Shown piece by piece: positions 11,731-21,755 of a DNA stretch of 30,608 bases (its first letter is position 1; every line of letters begins with the position of its first letter). A program made the translations under genes and the position numbers. This stretch comes from Hymenoscyphus infarciens (lineage: Eukaryota; Ascomycota; Leotiomycetes; Helotiales; Helotiaceae). The notes under the pieces are model-generated. The model saw nothing but the letters and a program-made list of their open reading frames with translations, did not search any database and was not told where the DNA came from. The stretch covers positions 1-30,608 of the forward strand of contig LLCB01000489.1 of the NCBI GenBank assembly GCA_001414345.1. The letters are read 5' to 3'.

Positions 11731-12239
11731 TTTAATATAGATCTAAATATATTATAAGATCTATGATCTATTAAGTTATAATATAATATATCTTTTAAAG
11801 TTATATATAAGTTTATAGTAGGTATAGGAGAAGGAGAGTATAACTAAGTAAATTATAAAGTATTTATAGTTTAAAGCTTAGTTATAGTTTAAGACTTAGT
11901 TATAGTTTAAGGCTTTTTAGTAGGAGAGTTAGTTAAGGCTAGTAATATAACGGTTAGAGGCTTTATATAAGGCTTTTAAGTTTACTTTAGAAGTAAAGGT
12001 AACTAGGACTATAACTTTTTAAAGAAGATATATAATTTCTATAATATCTTAGAAGACTATTAAATAAATAAGTAAGAAATAAACCTTATCTTATAGAAAT
12101 GTTTTCTATTCTATAAGTAAGAGATTAATAGAATTATTATATAATATTTTAGACTATTCTTTATAGTAAAATATTAGTAGATTACTATAAACAGTAGTAT
12201 ACTACTTAACTAGTAACTTAAGCTTTAGCTTATTAAATA
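11731..12239. other. Spacer, nothing firm
   Basis: No supported gene. A short local repeat, tagtttaaggct/tagtttaagactt, occurs three times at about 11870-11915. Confidence 0.35.
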
Positions 12240-13088
12240 GCTAAGATACTATAGTTAGAACGCTTAGATTTAATAGAAATAGTCTAATATACTATTACGA
12301 CTTTGGTTTAGAGTAGCTATAAACTAATAATTATGTTAGTAGATATAGTACTACTTATAAAAGTTATTAAATAAGAGATAGTTAATCTTATATTAAGCTT
12401 ATCTTTAAAAGGTAGAGACCTTATTAATATATAGTATATAATACCGGTTATAGCTAGGTAGCTAGGTATCTATTATATCTATATCTCTAGTAAAACCTCT
12501 AGTTTACTATTAACTTATTTAATATTAACCTATTTAATAGATATTCTTATATAGCTCTAAATCGCGACTTATAAGAAAGATTATTATACGGTTTATTTAT
12601 TTTACTTTCTTAACTTAAGTAATTCTAAGATATATTAATTAATCTAGACTAGCTCTACATTCCTTAAAGCTATCTAATACAGTGCTATTACGTAATAGCT
12701 AATATAGGGTGCCTCTTTAAGCTTTACTAAATAATTATATATAATATATACTAGATTAATATATTATCTAAGTTAGAAGATCTTAAGAGATAGATATATG
12801 TTATAAGAGTTGTTTTATAGAAATCCCTAAAATAAGAGACGAAGTAACGTAATAGAAATCGAGAAGTAAATAAATAAAAGAAATATATAAGATAAGTAGT
12901 AAGAGTATAAAGTAAGGATTTAGAAGAGAGAGGTAGATAGGTTATAGATATTCTTAAGTTTAATAATATTACTTTTACTATAGTTAGTAGTAATAATATA
13001 TCTAAGGAAAATTTATTAAAAACAGAGTTACTAGTTACTTTAGAAGATACTAAAGTAATATATAATATAATAACTATATTAATATTAT

Positions 13089-13112
13089 TAAATAATAATA
13101 ATAATAATAATC
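13089..13112 (+). repeat. AAT trinucleotide microsatellite
   Basis: Seven or so uninterrupted AAT units lie in the coding frame of exon A, where they read as Asn codons. Before RIP some may have been Asp or other codons, but CpA-directed change would not touch a pure AAT run. Confidence 0.85.
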
Positions 13113-14087
13113 TTAACTCTAAGACTATTAGATCTTAAATTTATTACTTAGATAATCTTAAAAACAAGTATTATCTATTTTTTAGTATTCTAATTCTAGA
13201 TCTTACTCTAATAGTATACTAGAAATTCTATATTAATAAATATAAGAATAGAAACTAGGAAATATTATAAGACGAGTTCTAGGTATAAGTACTTTAGTAT
13301 TAACTTTTAAAATCTTAGTAGAGCTATCTTACTATTATAAATATATACCTTCCTCTTAGTAAGCTAGAAAAAATTAGAAAATTAGATATTATTATACTTA
13401 TTAGAAGAGTAAAGATATAGTATAGTAATAAAGTTCTTAAGAATTTTAATACTATAATAAGAGATATCTTAGCTTTATTAAAGAAAGATCTTAATAACTA
13501 GAAGTTAGAATTAAATAAGAAAGCTAAACTAAAGCTTTAAGCCTACTAGTTAGTAGAAATAGGTCTTAGTATTTATAAAAATAAGATTAGTATAGAAATA
13601 TAATAAAGGATTAAATATAAGATTAAGTCTTTAAAAATTAAAGTAAAGATAATTAAGCATAAGCTCTAGTTAATTAAAAATTTATTTATAGATACTAGAA
13701 TAACGCTTAATATCTTTTAAATCTATAATAAGACTATTTAGACGTGTCTTTTAAATAAATTTATAATATAGCTAAGGAAATATAAGGAATATTTTATATC
13801 TTAAGGTATTCTAAAACAAATTTTAAATTATAAGAATATTATAAATAAGACTAATTTATTTACTTTAAAGATCTCTAATAAGTTTAAAACATATCTTTTA
13901 TTTAAGTAGAGTAAAGAGATAGAGTCTTAGCTATTAGGCTCTAAGGCTATAGATAGTAAGTCCTAGTTTAAAAAAACCTCTTTATAAAAGGTATTAGTAA
14001 ATGTATAAATAAAAATTATAAAGTAGGGATATAAATAGTTATTATCTAAGTAAAATAATTTAAAATAATTAATCGATAGTATTGTTA

Positions 14088-14140
14088 GTAAGTAAATAAG
14101 TCTTTCTTTTACTATATACTTTTACTAATTATTTTTCTAG
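14088..14140 (+). other. 53-bp fossil spliceosomal intron
   Basis: The donor is GTAAGT at 14088-14093. The branch-site-like tactaat lies at about 14123-14129, followed by tatttttc and the acceptor TAG at 14138-14140. Length and layout are typical for filamentous fungi. The upstream reading frame ends with one base of a codon (14087) and the downstream frame starts with the other two (14141-14142), so removal of the intron joins two frames that are independently readable on either side. Confidence 0.72.
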
Positions 14141-15461
14141 GATCTACTAAGACGCTTAAACCTATAAGATAGCTAACGCTCGAACCTATAAAACTTAAAG
14201 GCCTTTCTAAAGTTCTTCTTAAAATTCTAGCTAAAGCTTTAACTTAAGCTCTATTTATATAACTAAATATTATTTAAAGTATTAAAATAATTATACTAGT
14301 TAGAAATAAGGTTACTACTTTTAGACTTTAATCTTATAAACGATTAAATTTAATTACTAAGTAGAATATATATAGGTTTCTATAAGTTTCTATTACTAGA
14401 AGCCTTTTTCTAAAAGGATTTCTCTTTATAAGCCTTCTAAGTAGAGGTAGTAATATATCTATATTAAAGTAAAGATTACTATTTACTAACGTCTACCTCT
14501 CTACTATACTAAAATTACTTATAGTCTCGCCTTTTTATAATAATCTAAGAACTTCCTTTTAGATTATAAGAGCTAAATAAAACATTCTTAGAGTTTATTT
14601 TTTTAGACCTTTTATTTCTTATCTATCTCTTAAAGATAAGTATTAATTTCTAAAAGAAGATTAATTACTAGATTTTAATAATTTTTTATAAGAATCCTTA
14701 AAAGAATAATAAACTAAGAATATTCTAGAGAATATTAATTTTATAAGCGATTTAGTAGAAGACTAACTTAGTTCTATATAACCGAATATCTTAATTAAAG
14801 AGTTTTTATTAGATAACGAAAATCTAGTAATACTAAGTACTTCTTAGTTACTACTTCTATATTCTAAACTAGATTGTTCTAATTCTTAGATTTCTACTAT
14901 AAATACTTCTACTTCTACTCTAAGATCTAATACTTCTTTAAATAATAATATATAGGAAACTAAAGAAGGCGACCTAGAAGGTAACTTAAAAATTTAACTA
15001 TAAGTCTTAAATTCTAAGAAGAGAGGAGTAAATCTTATCTCTATTAATAACCTAGAACTTAGTAAGTCTTCTTCCTAGCTTTATAACTAAAACTTACTAA
15101 TCTAATAATTAAGTCTTTTTAATTTAAAAGGTCTTTTAAAGTAGTTAACCGAGGTTTATACTTCTAATAAGAATACTAGAGCGAAAGTAGTATTAAAAGC
15201 TAAGGTATCTAATCTATAATCCTTACCTTTAAAGTATATAAGAAGTTCTAATAATTTATAATTCTAGGTAGCTTTAGATAGTTAATAGAATAATCTTACT
15301 AGCTAGTAGTTTAGCTAGATAAGAGTTAGAATTACTAATATTTAAAAGATTAATAGTATAATCTTACTAGTATAGTGTTAAGTTATTTACTTAGAGAGGT
15401 TAAGACGCTGTTAATAGGTTATAATTTCTTTTAAGTAGAGAGTAGAGAACTTATAAGAATC

Positions 15462-15605
15462 AGAGTTTATAGAGTTCTTAATTAGTAATACCCTATATAA
15501 TAACAAATGCTTGTTTAATTAAAACCTATAATTAGAGTTTATAAAGTTCTTAATTAATAATACCTTATATAATAATAAATACCTATTTAATTAAAGCTGC
15601 TAGTT
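15462..15605 (+). repeat. 72-bp tandem repeat, two copies, in frame
   Basis: Copies start at 15462 and 15534 with agagtttataaagttctta-type sequence. The period of 72 is 24 codons, and in the exon B frame both copies read with the same core (EFIKFLINNTLYNNK and a close variant). The first copy keeps two CA/TG sites (caaatgcttg) that are lost in the second. Confidence 0.85.
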
Positions 15606-15717
15606 TTATTAGCGTTTTTCTAATTTTTATATTACTAAATATATTTTATCTATAAACTAAAAAATAAGCTATAATATAATTTAATACGTAGCTTAAATAG
15701 GCTATAGTTTATTTAAT

Positions 15718-16300
15718 ATTAGGAATCAGATATATATTACTATTATAAAGGAATCTAATAATAGGAATTAGATATATATTACTATTATAAAGGAATCTAA
15801 TAATAGGAATTAGATATATATTACTTTTATAAAAGAATCTAATAATAGAAATCAGATATATAGTACTATTATAAATCTAATACTAGGAATTAAATATATA
15901 TTATAATTTTAAAAGAATCTAATAATAAGAATTAGATATATATTACTTTTATAAAGAAATCTAATAATAGAAATTAGATATATATTACTATTATAAATCT
16001 AATACTAGGAATTAGATATATATTATAATTTTAAAAGAATCTAATAATAGGAATTAAATATATATTACTATTATAAAAGAATCTAATAATAGAAATCAGA
16101 TATATATTACTATTATAAATCTAATACTAGGAATTAGATATATATTATAATTTTAAAGGAATCTAATAATAGGAATTAGATATATATTACTATTATAGAG
16201 GAATCTAATAATATAAATCTAATATATATTACTATTATAAGAGAATTTAATACTAGGAATCTAATACTAGGAATCTAATATATATTACTATTATAAATAA
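15718..16300. repeat. 42/38-bp minisatellite array
   Basis: About fourteen units occur of the form aggaattagatatatattac followed by tattataaaggaatctaata plus at. Full units are 42 bases (15721, 15763, 15805); shorter 38-base units lacking four bases recur, and an alternating pattern of long and short units follows. The first units lie in frame with the upstream exon and read as a 14-residue repeat. The 38-base units break that frame, so the right part is either decayed or was never coding. Confidence 0.9.
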
Positions 16301-16690
16301 AAAAGATTTATTATATAACTTAGTTAGCTTATAGTTTATTTAATACTAGAAATTCTATATACTTTGTTACTATTTATAATAACTAGTTTATTAAAGAGTA
16401 ATATTATATAACTTATTTAAAAGCTATTTATATAAAACTTAGAGATTATAATAAGCTAGAAGTATATAATATAGGAGTTATTTCTTTTATTCTCTAATAA
16501 AAGCTATAAGAATAAAGTATAGTTTTAACTTTATAGAGGAATATATCTACTTTAAAGCTAGTTAGTTAATACTAGTTTAAATAATTATTATTTAATTAGA
16601 TATAATAGAAAAATAGATAACTTTTCTTACTCTATATTATCTTAAGTTATAATTATTAAGTTATATTCCTTTAAAGTTAAAGGCTTAATC
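16301..16690. other. Spacer, nothing seen
   Basis: AT-rich sequence to the right of the minisatellite with no supported gene or repeat. Confidence 0.35.
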
Positions 16691-16743
16691 TTATAGTTAT
16701 TATTTTTACTAAAAAAATTACTAAATTCCCTTAAACCCTAGAA
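16691..16743. repeat. Dispersed repeat, copy 1
   Basis: The segment with gttattatttttactaaaa and aaattactaaattc is repeated almost exactly at 28846-28898, about 12 kb away. Some 37 of 38 core bases match. Both copies are followed by purine-rich GTAGAGG-type sequence. It may be the edge of a dispersed element or part of a duplicated block. Confidence 0.65.
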
Positions 16744-16749
16744 TAAAGA

Positions 16750-16860
16750 AGTTAAGTATAGTAGAGGTAGGGAAGAGTCTAAGCCTACTTTAGAATAGTC
16801 TAAGAATCTAAGCTTAATTAGGTATAGTAAGAGGAGAGGGAGAGGTAGAGAAGTAGAGTA
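16750..16860 (+). other. Purine-rich tract
   Basis: A strand-biased run rich in gaggagaggg- and gtagaggtaggg-type sequence. A similar tract lies at 28916-28980 next to the second copy of the dispersed repeat. Confidence 0.5.
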
Positions 16861-17260
16861 TAAATATTATAAATAAGAACTCTTTTCTTATATCTAATAA
16901 TAGTTATTAGAATAGTCTATATTATAATTTACTAAGGATACTAATTCTTAATATTATATACTTTTCTTAATTTATAAAAAGCATTTTATTATAGAGATTA
17001 ACCTCTTATCTTTTATTCTAATTATTAATTACTAAAATAAGTATTATTCTACCTAAGTATTATAACTTCTTTTTTAGTAACTAACTTTATTAATCGATTT
17101 TTAAAACTTTACTATGTTTTAACTCTAAATTTTACTAATAACCTCTATCTTCTACTAGTTATCTTTTAAAAGATAGTATATTTATATACTCTCTTATTAT
17201 TATATTATTTAAATATAGTATTATAAATAGTAGAGATATAAAATTAAAACTATTTTTCTA
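16840..17260 (+). pseudogene. Possible RIP-killed relic, Asn/Ser/Leu-rich
   Basis: A plus frame reads from the purine tract (VRGEGEVEK) into INIINKNSFLISNNSY and on to LKDSIFIYSLIIILFKYSII with relatively few TAA/TAG stops. It ends where the next relic starts in another frame, so an intron or indel between the two is possible. No family is recognised and the support is compositional only. Confidence 0.3.
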
Positions 17261-17339
17261 CCTATTCTATTATTAAATTAATAATCTTAGTTTATTATAA
17301 ATCTAAAATTAATTAGAATTATATTATAAAAACTAACTC

Positions 17340-18370
17340 TATTACTATTAACTCCTTAAAAAGCAATTATTAAGACTACTACCTTCTCTTTTCTTAAATA
17401 CTATTATTATTTCTATATAAATATAGTAATTCTAATAAGGTAATAGAAATAGAACTAGAAATAGAGTTAGACTCTTTAGAAGATAGAACATTAACTAAAA
17501 TAATACTAGAAACAACTAAGGAAAAGAATTATATAGTATTAAATAAAGAGTATTTATTACTAATTAAACGAAATAATAATTATATTATTATAGGGAATAC
17601 TATAGGGAATACTAGTAATAAAAATCTAGTATAAATATAAGAAAATATATATATATTATAATTAAAGAGACACCTTCTACTCCTCTCTAGTAGAGGTTAT
17701 TTATTAGAATCGAGTATAGAATCGCCCTAGCTAGACTTATTAATACTCCTAGTAAAGCTGTTCTATTAATAGGATTTTACTTCTATTTTAACTAATTTAA
17801 CAACTATACTTAATTTCTCTAAAGTAATAGAGTATAATAACATAGTTTCTTTTATTACTTTTATAATTTTAACTTATACTTCTCTAACTTATACTTCTAC
17901 TAGAATTAATATAGTTAATAATTTAAATTAAAGCTTTTAAGATTTATTTTAGATTTTAATAATTAATACTTATTATATTCTTTATTAAGTATATAAGGAC
18001 GTATAGGCTACTCTAGTTACTATAAATATTTAAGTAGAATCGTAATAATAAGAGTATTAGAATATAATTATTATATAAGTAAAAAAAACTCGTTTATACT
18101 AATCTTACTTAGCTTAAAATCTATATAGAGAGAAGAGATTTTAAATAGCTTTTAAGCTACTTTTAAATTAAACTAAATATAGTAAAGAATTAAGAAAATA
18201 AAAGAAGATCTAAGAAGAATAGATATAAGCTCGATTTTAATAAAGGAAAGAAGAGTATAAAAGAGATTATAAATAAGAAATTATTAAAATAAGTATACTT
18301 TTAGAAATAATTAAAATAGCTAATTCTAATAGGTTTAGAATCGAGTTATAATTATAATAATAGTATAGAT
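17340..18370 (+). pseudogene. RIP-killed gene relic with charged C-terminus
   Basis: A plus frame with codon start 17440 runs about 340 codons. At 17440-17630 there are 63 codons without any stop (VIEIELEIELDSLEDRTLTK and EKNYIVLNKEYLLLIKRNNN), not listed as an ORF only because no ATG is left. Next come a Ser/Leu-rich part (about 17680-17930, with SSRGYLLESSIES, TILNFSKVIEYNN and TSLTYTSTRINI) and a basic C-terminal region to about 18340 (LYREKRF, RKEEYKRDYK, EIIKIANSNRFRIEL) that looks helical. A 13-base duplication (tatagggaatact) sits at about 17591-17617. A basic coiled-coil tail is common in fungal DNA-binding proteins and transposases, but I see no catalytic motif. Confidence 0.52.
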
Positions 18371-18379
18371 CTTTTATAA

Positions 18380-18470
18380 ACTTATTACTAAAACACTTAC
18401 TTTTTATTATAATATTCTTTAACTAAAAACACTTACTCTTTATTATACTATTCTTTAGCTAGTCTTTATA
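18380..18470. repeat. 36-bp tandem repeat, two copies
   Basis: aaacacttact starts at 18391 and 18427, followed in both by ttattata and attctttaact/attctttagct. The period is twelve codons. On the minus strand it reads as a repeat with core VSVFS plus converted Gln codons, possibly a tail of the 18.99-21.74 kb minus relic. Confidence 0.75.
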
Positions 18471-19940
18471 TAGGGTATTCTATATATAGAAATAGCTAGT
18501 ATTTTAAGAGCTAGTATTTAATAATAAAAAATATAGTACTAGAAGCTCTTATATAGACTTTATATTTTAAGAATATTATTTATATTATTCTCTAAATACT
18601 AGATTATATATAGTATATCTCTATACGCTTTTCTATACCTCTTAAATAGTCTAGAACTATTACTAATAATCTAATAATTATTATATTTATAACTAACTTA
18701 TAGATAAGGTATAGAACCTTTACTATATAAGCCTTAATAGAATATTATAAATCTAGATTAGTAGATCTTAAAAAGATATTATATATAATTTATTTATTAA
18801 TCTTTGTTTAAATAGTAGTACGTTTAGAAGCTTAATAGACATATTTAATATTATTAATATTGATTTTAAGAGATATTTTAAATAAGAATAAATATAAAGA
18901 GATAGACTAAGAATTATAATAAGGACGAGGTAAGGGTAAGATAAGAACTAGATAAGAATAAGAGGTTAAATTTAGAGTTTAGACTATATAATAATAAGTA
19001 ATAATTATTAAAATAAAGAGAGTAATAAATACTAACTATAAAACCTACTAACCCTAGAACTAAATAAGTATAATATAGAAAGGTAATATATTATAACTAT
19101 AAATAGATAGACTTATAAATAATATTAAGCTAGAAAACCTATAAGCTATTTAACTCTTACTTATCCTGTTCTTAGTCCTTCTTTTACTACTTCTCCTACT
19201 TCTCTATAATATATAAGTTAATATAGTAAAGATATAAAGTAAAAGTTTTATAAATATATAACGCTATATATAATAATAAGAATAAGGCTAGAGGAATTAA
19301 TATTATAAAGAGAATTAACTAAAGTTAGTAAGTAAATACTAAAAAGTATAGAAGAAGATAATAAATACTAAATCTAAGTAAATCTAGGATAGTATTAAAC
19401 TATATACTATAAGCTAAAAGTTTATAAAGTTTATACTAATACTTTAGCTAGCTATACGATTCTTAGATATAAGAGTAATTATTAAGAGGTTTAGTAAATA
19501 CTGCTTAGCCTCTTAGCCTTCTCTATAGCCTAGATTTAAGCTCTTCTGTCTTTTATCTTTTATTCTATCTATATCTCTTTTATCTAAATAACCCCCTAAG
19601 TAGCTTTAAGAGAAGATAGTTTATAATTTCTATATAAATAATAGATTTTCTCTTACTTAAACGTTGATAAATAAGGTGTTTAAGATATTTAAAGTATTTA
19701 AGTTACTAGCTTATAAAGGACTTTTCTCTCCTCTCTTCTTATACTAATTATTCTATAAAGTTACTATCTATATATAAAAAGACTAGCTTCTCTAAGTTTT
19801 AAATAATATATAAAGATATAGAGTCTTAATCTACTAGTAAATATACTCTTATTAAATACTTAGTATATATTAAGAATATAGTCTTTATAGAGCTATAGTA
19901 CTCTAATAGGCATTTAAGTCTTTAGAACACTAAATAAACT

Positions 19941-20275
19941 ACTTAATATACTAACTTCTTAAAATCCTCTTTTACTACTATTAAAGATATACTCTCTTTA
20001 GCCTAACTTGTAATTGAAACTACATAGAACGTCGAGTCTACTACCTAATATACTAACTCTTTAAAGTCCTCTTTTACTATTATTAAAGATATACCCTCTT
20101 TAGCCTAACTTGTAATTAAAACTATATAAAACGCTGAGTCTACTACCTAATATACCGACTCTTTAAAGTCCTCTTTTACTACTATTAAAGATATACTCTC
20201 TTTAGCCTAACTTGTAATTAAAACTATATAAAACGCTAAGTCTACTATCTAATATCCTAGCTCCTTAGAAACTCC
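19941..20275. repeat. 102-bp tandem repeat, 3.3 copies
   Basis: Units start at 19941, 20043, 20145 and 20247 with acctaatata, and contain ctttagcctaacttgtaatt in each full copy. The period is exactly 102, i.e. 34 codons, and all copies are in one frame on the minus strand. The TG in cttgtaatt is kept in all three copies, so it escaped RIP or the copies were homogenised. Confidence 0.92.
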
Positions 20276-20776
20276 TCCTTCTATTAAAGATCTATCTTTC
20301 TCTAAGAACTAACTAATCTATAAAGATATATTTATAATCTCGCCTACTATTAGCTAATTAAAAGGTCTAAAAAGTTTATAAAAGACTAATACTTACTATA
20401 AAGGTAGGCGTGTTATACGCTTATAGACGTGTAATTGTTTACTTATTTAGCCTTATCTTTTAGATCTACTAACCTTAACCTTATTAACTTTAACTCTACT
20501 AACCTTAACCTTATAGGCTATAATAATAACCTTTAAGTATCTATTATAATTAAGTATAGCTTTTCCTTAGATTACTATAATTAAGTAACGTTTTGCTTAA
20601 GTATTCTTAATATAACTCTCTTCTTTAAAAGCTAGAGCTATATACTCTAATTATCCTAGTAAGCCTTCTTTATCTACTATTTTCTTATAAATAGACTTTA
20701 AATTATACTCTAAGTTATTAATTAAGTCCTGTTTACCTTCTACCTCTTCTAAGCTTATAGCTTTAATTAAAATCTA

Positions 20777-21025
20777 TTAGACTACTTCTTTATAACTTAG
20801 AGTATCTACCTTAATACCTAGGATATCTATACCTTCTACCTTAATACCTAGAATACTTATATCTTTTAGTGTTGAAAACCTATTATTTATATATCTTATC
20901 TTAAAAGCTTCTTTTAGTTCTTCTATTAAATTACTATTATCTTCTTCTAAAGCTAGTATATTCTCGAGATTGTAGTCTAGCTTTAAAGCTATAAGTAACC
21001 TATCTTTACCTTTAATCTTAAACAT
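20777..21025 (-). pseudogene. Surviving open fragment of the minus relic
   Basis: An 82-codon open stretch from ATG (21025) to TAG, Leu/Lys/Glu/Asp-rich, containing the internal repeat DISILGIKVEG and DILGIKV. It is not a free-standing gene: the same frame continues on both sides with protein-like sequence, and the ATG is an internal Met that escaped change. I therefore treat it as part of the larger relic. Confidence 0.5.
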
Positions 21026-21755
21026 ATATCTTACCTTAAATATACTTACCTAAAGGTTACTAAAGCTCTTTTCTTCGACTTCTACTCTTATCTTTAAAAG
21101 CTTATTTAGTTATCTAATACTACTACTATCTAGACCTTAGAGGTTTTTATAATTAGAGTTCTTAGAAGACGAATAGTCTAAGAGCTTTAAAGAGTTCTAT
21201 TACTACTTTTCTCTACTAGTAGATTATCTTTTTAAATATCTTAGCTATTCCTTTATAATACTTTACGTTCTACTTAGTAAATCCTATCTTCTTTTACTTA
21301 AAAAACGCTTACTTAATATTAAAACTTAGGTATTTAATAACTTAAATTATTATAAAAAACGCTTTAATATCGACTAGTTTATCTTTATAATCGTTACTTA
21401 AAAATAGTATATTAAAAGTAATAGACTTTAAGTACTAATTTTACTTTAATATAAAATTAACTCTATTATAGAGTCTCTCTAAGATAAGCAAATTCTCTTA
21501 ATAAAAGCTCTTAAACTATATTAAAAGCGAGAAATCTAATCTAAAATAGATAATCTTTAGGAAACTATTATATCTACTAAAGAATTTCTTTAAAGATAGT
21601 AGATATAAAACACTATATTAATAGAGTTATTAAATATGTCTTTAACTCCTACTACTATTATAAACTAACTTTAGAACTAGTTAATAACCTTAGATATATT
21701 AGCTATATCTAATAATATTAATAGATTAAAAACTACTACTATATTTATAAGTACT

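Larger units (their letters stand above)
12240..15860 (+). pseudogene. Spliced RIP-killed gene relic with internal repeats
   Basis: This is the best-structured relic. Exon A uses the frame with codon start 12803 and runs to 14087. It includes QCYYVIANIGCLFK-like sequence near 12690 (with the leading codon still CAG), NIIT followed by a run of seven Asn codons at 13091-13111, and a long Lys-rich region with LRKYKEYFIS and ISNKFKTYLLFK. A 53-base intron follows, and exon B continues in a different frame from 14141: STKTLKPIR, then a long Ser/Thr/Asn/Asp/Glu-rich part (ENINFISDLVED, NTSTSTLRSNTSLNNN, LEGNLK), a 24-residue repeat in two copies (15462-15605) and a 14-residue repeat from 15721. Splicing at phase 1 changes the frame exactly as required. 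Un-RIPed, much of it would be Pro/Thr/Ser-rich and disordered. The family is unknown. The part before about 12640 is weaker. Confidence 0.62.
18990..21740 (-). pseudogene. RIP-killed large protein relic with 34-residue repeats
   Basis: Read leftwards from about 21740, one minus frame stays protein-like for over 900 codons, with only TAA/TAG stops. Parts in order: a Ser/Tyr/Leu-rich lead; an Arg/Lys/Leu-rich region (KRFLSKRR, YLKRQSTSREK with a Gln reading); an 83-codon stretch still open from an ATG at 21025 to 20777 (KGKDRLLIALKLDYNLENIL, LIEELKEAFKIRYINNRF); a Lys/Val/Arg-rich stretch; 3.3 copies of a 34-residue repeat (20247 down to about 19941) with core AKEGISLIIVKEDFKEL; and a charged segment with EERREKSFIS and LKHLIYQRLSKRKS. 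Last come hydrophobic stretches near 19300-19230 that could be membrane segments. The C-terminal limit is uncertain; the frame may extend to about 18400. No family is recognised. Confidence 0.48.

Noticed and set aside
12600..12760. Harbinger/PIF-type transposase, suggested by a CYYVIANIGC-like segment resembling a YYLGDAGY motif
   Set aside because: The surrounding catalytic residues and spacing could not be found and the frame upstream is poor, so the resemblance is too weak.
16725..16745. Telomere-like cccttaaaccctag
   Set aside because: Only about two imperfect CCCTAA units, no array, and part of a dispersed repeat. Not enough to call telomeric sequence.
18060..18400. Extension of the large minus relic across this part
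   Set aside because: The minus frame can be read through, but the plus frame is much cleaner (Lys/Arg/Glu-rich helical tail) and continuous with the 17.34 kb relic.
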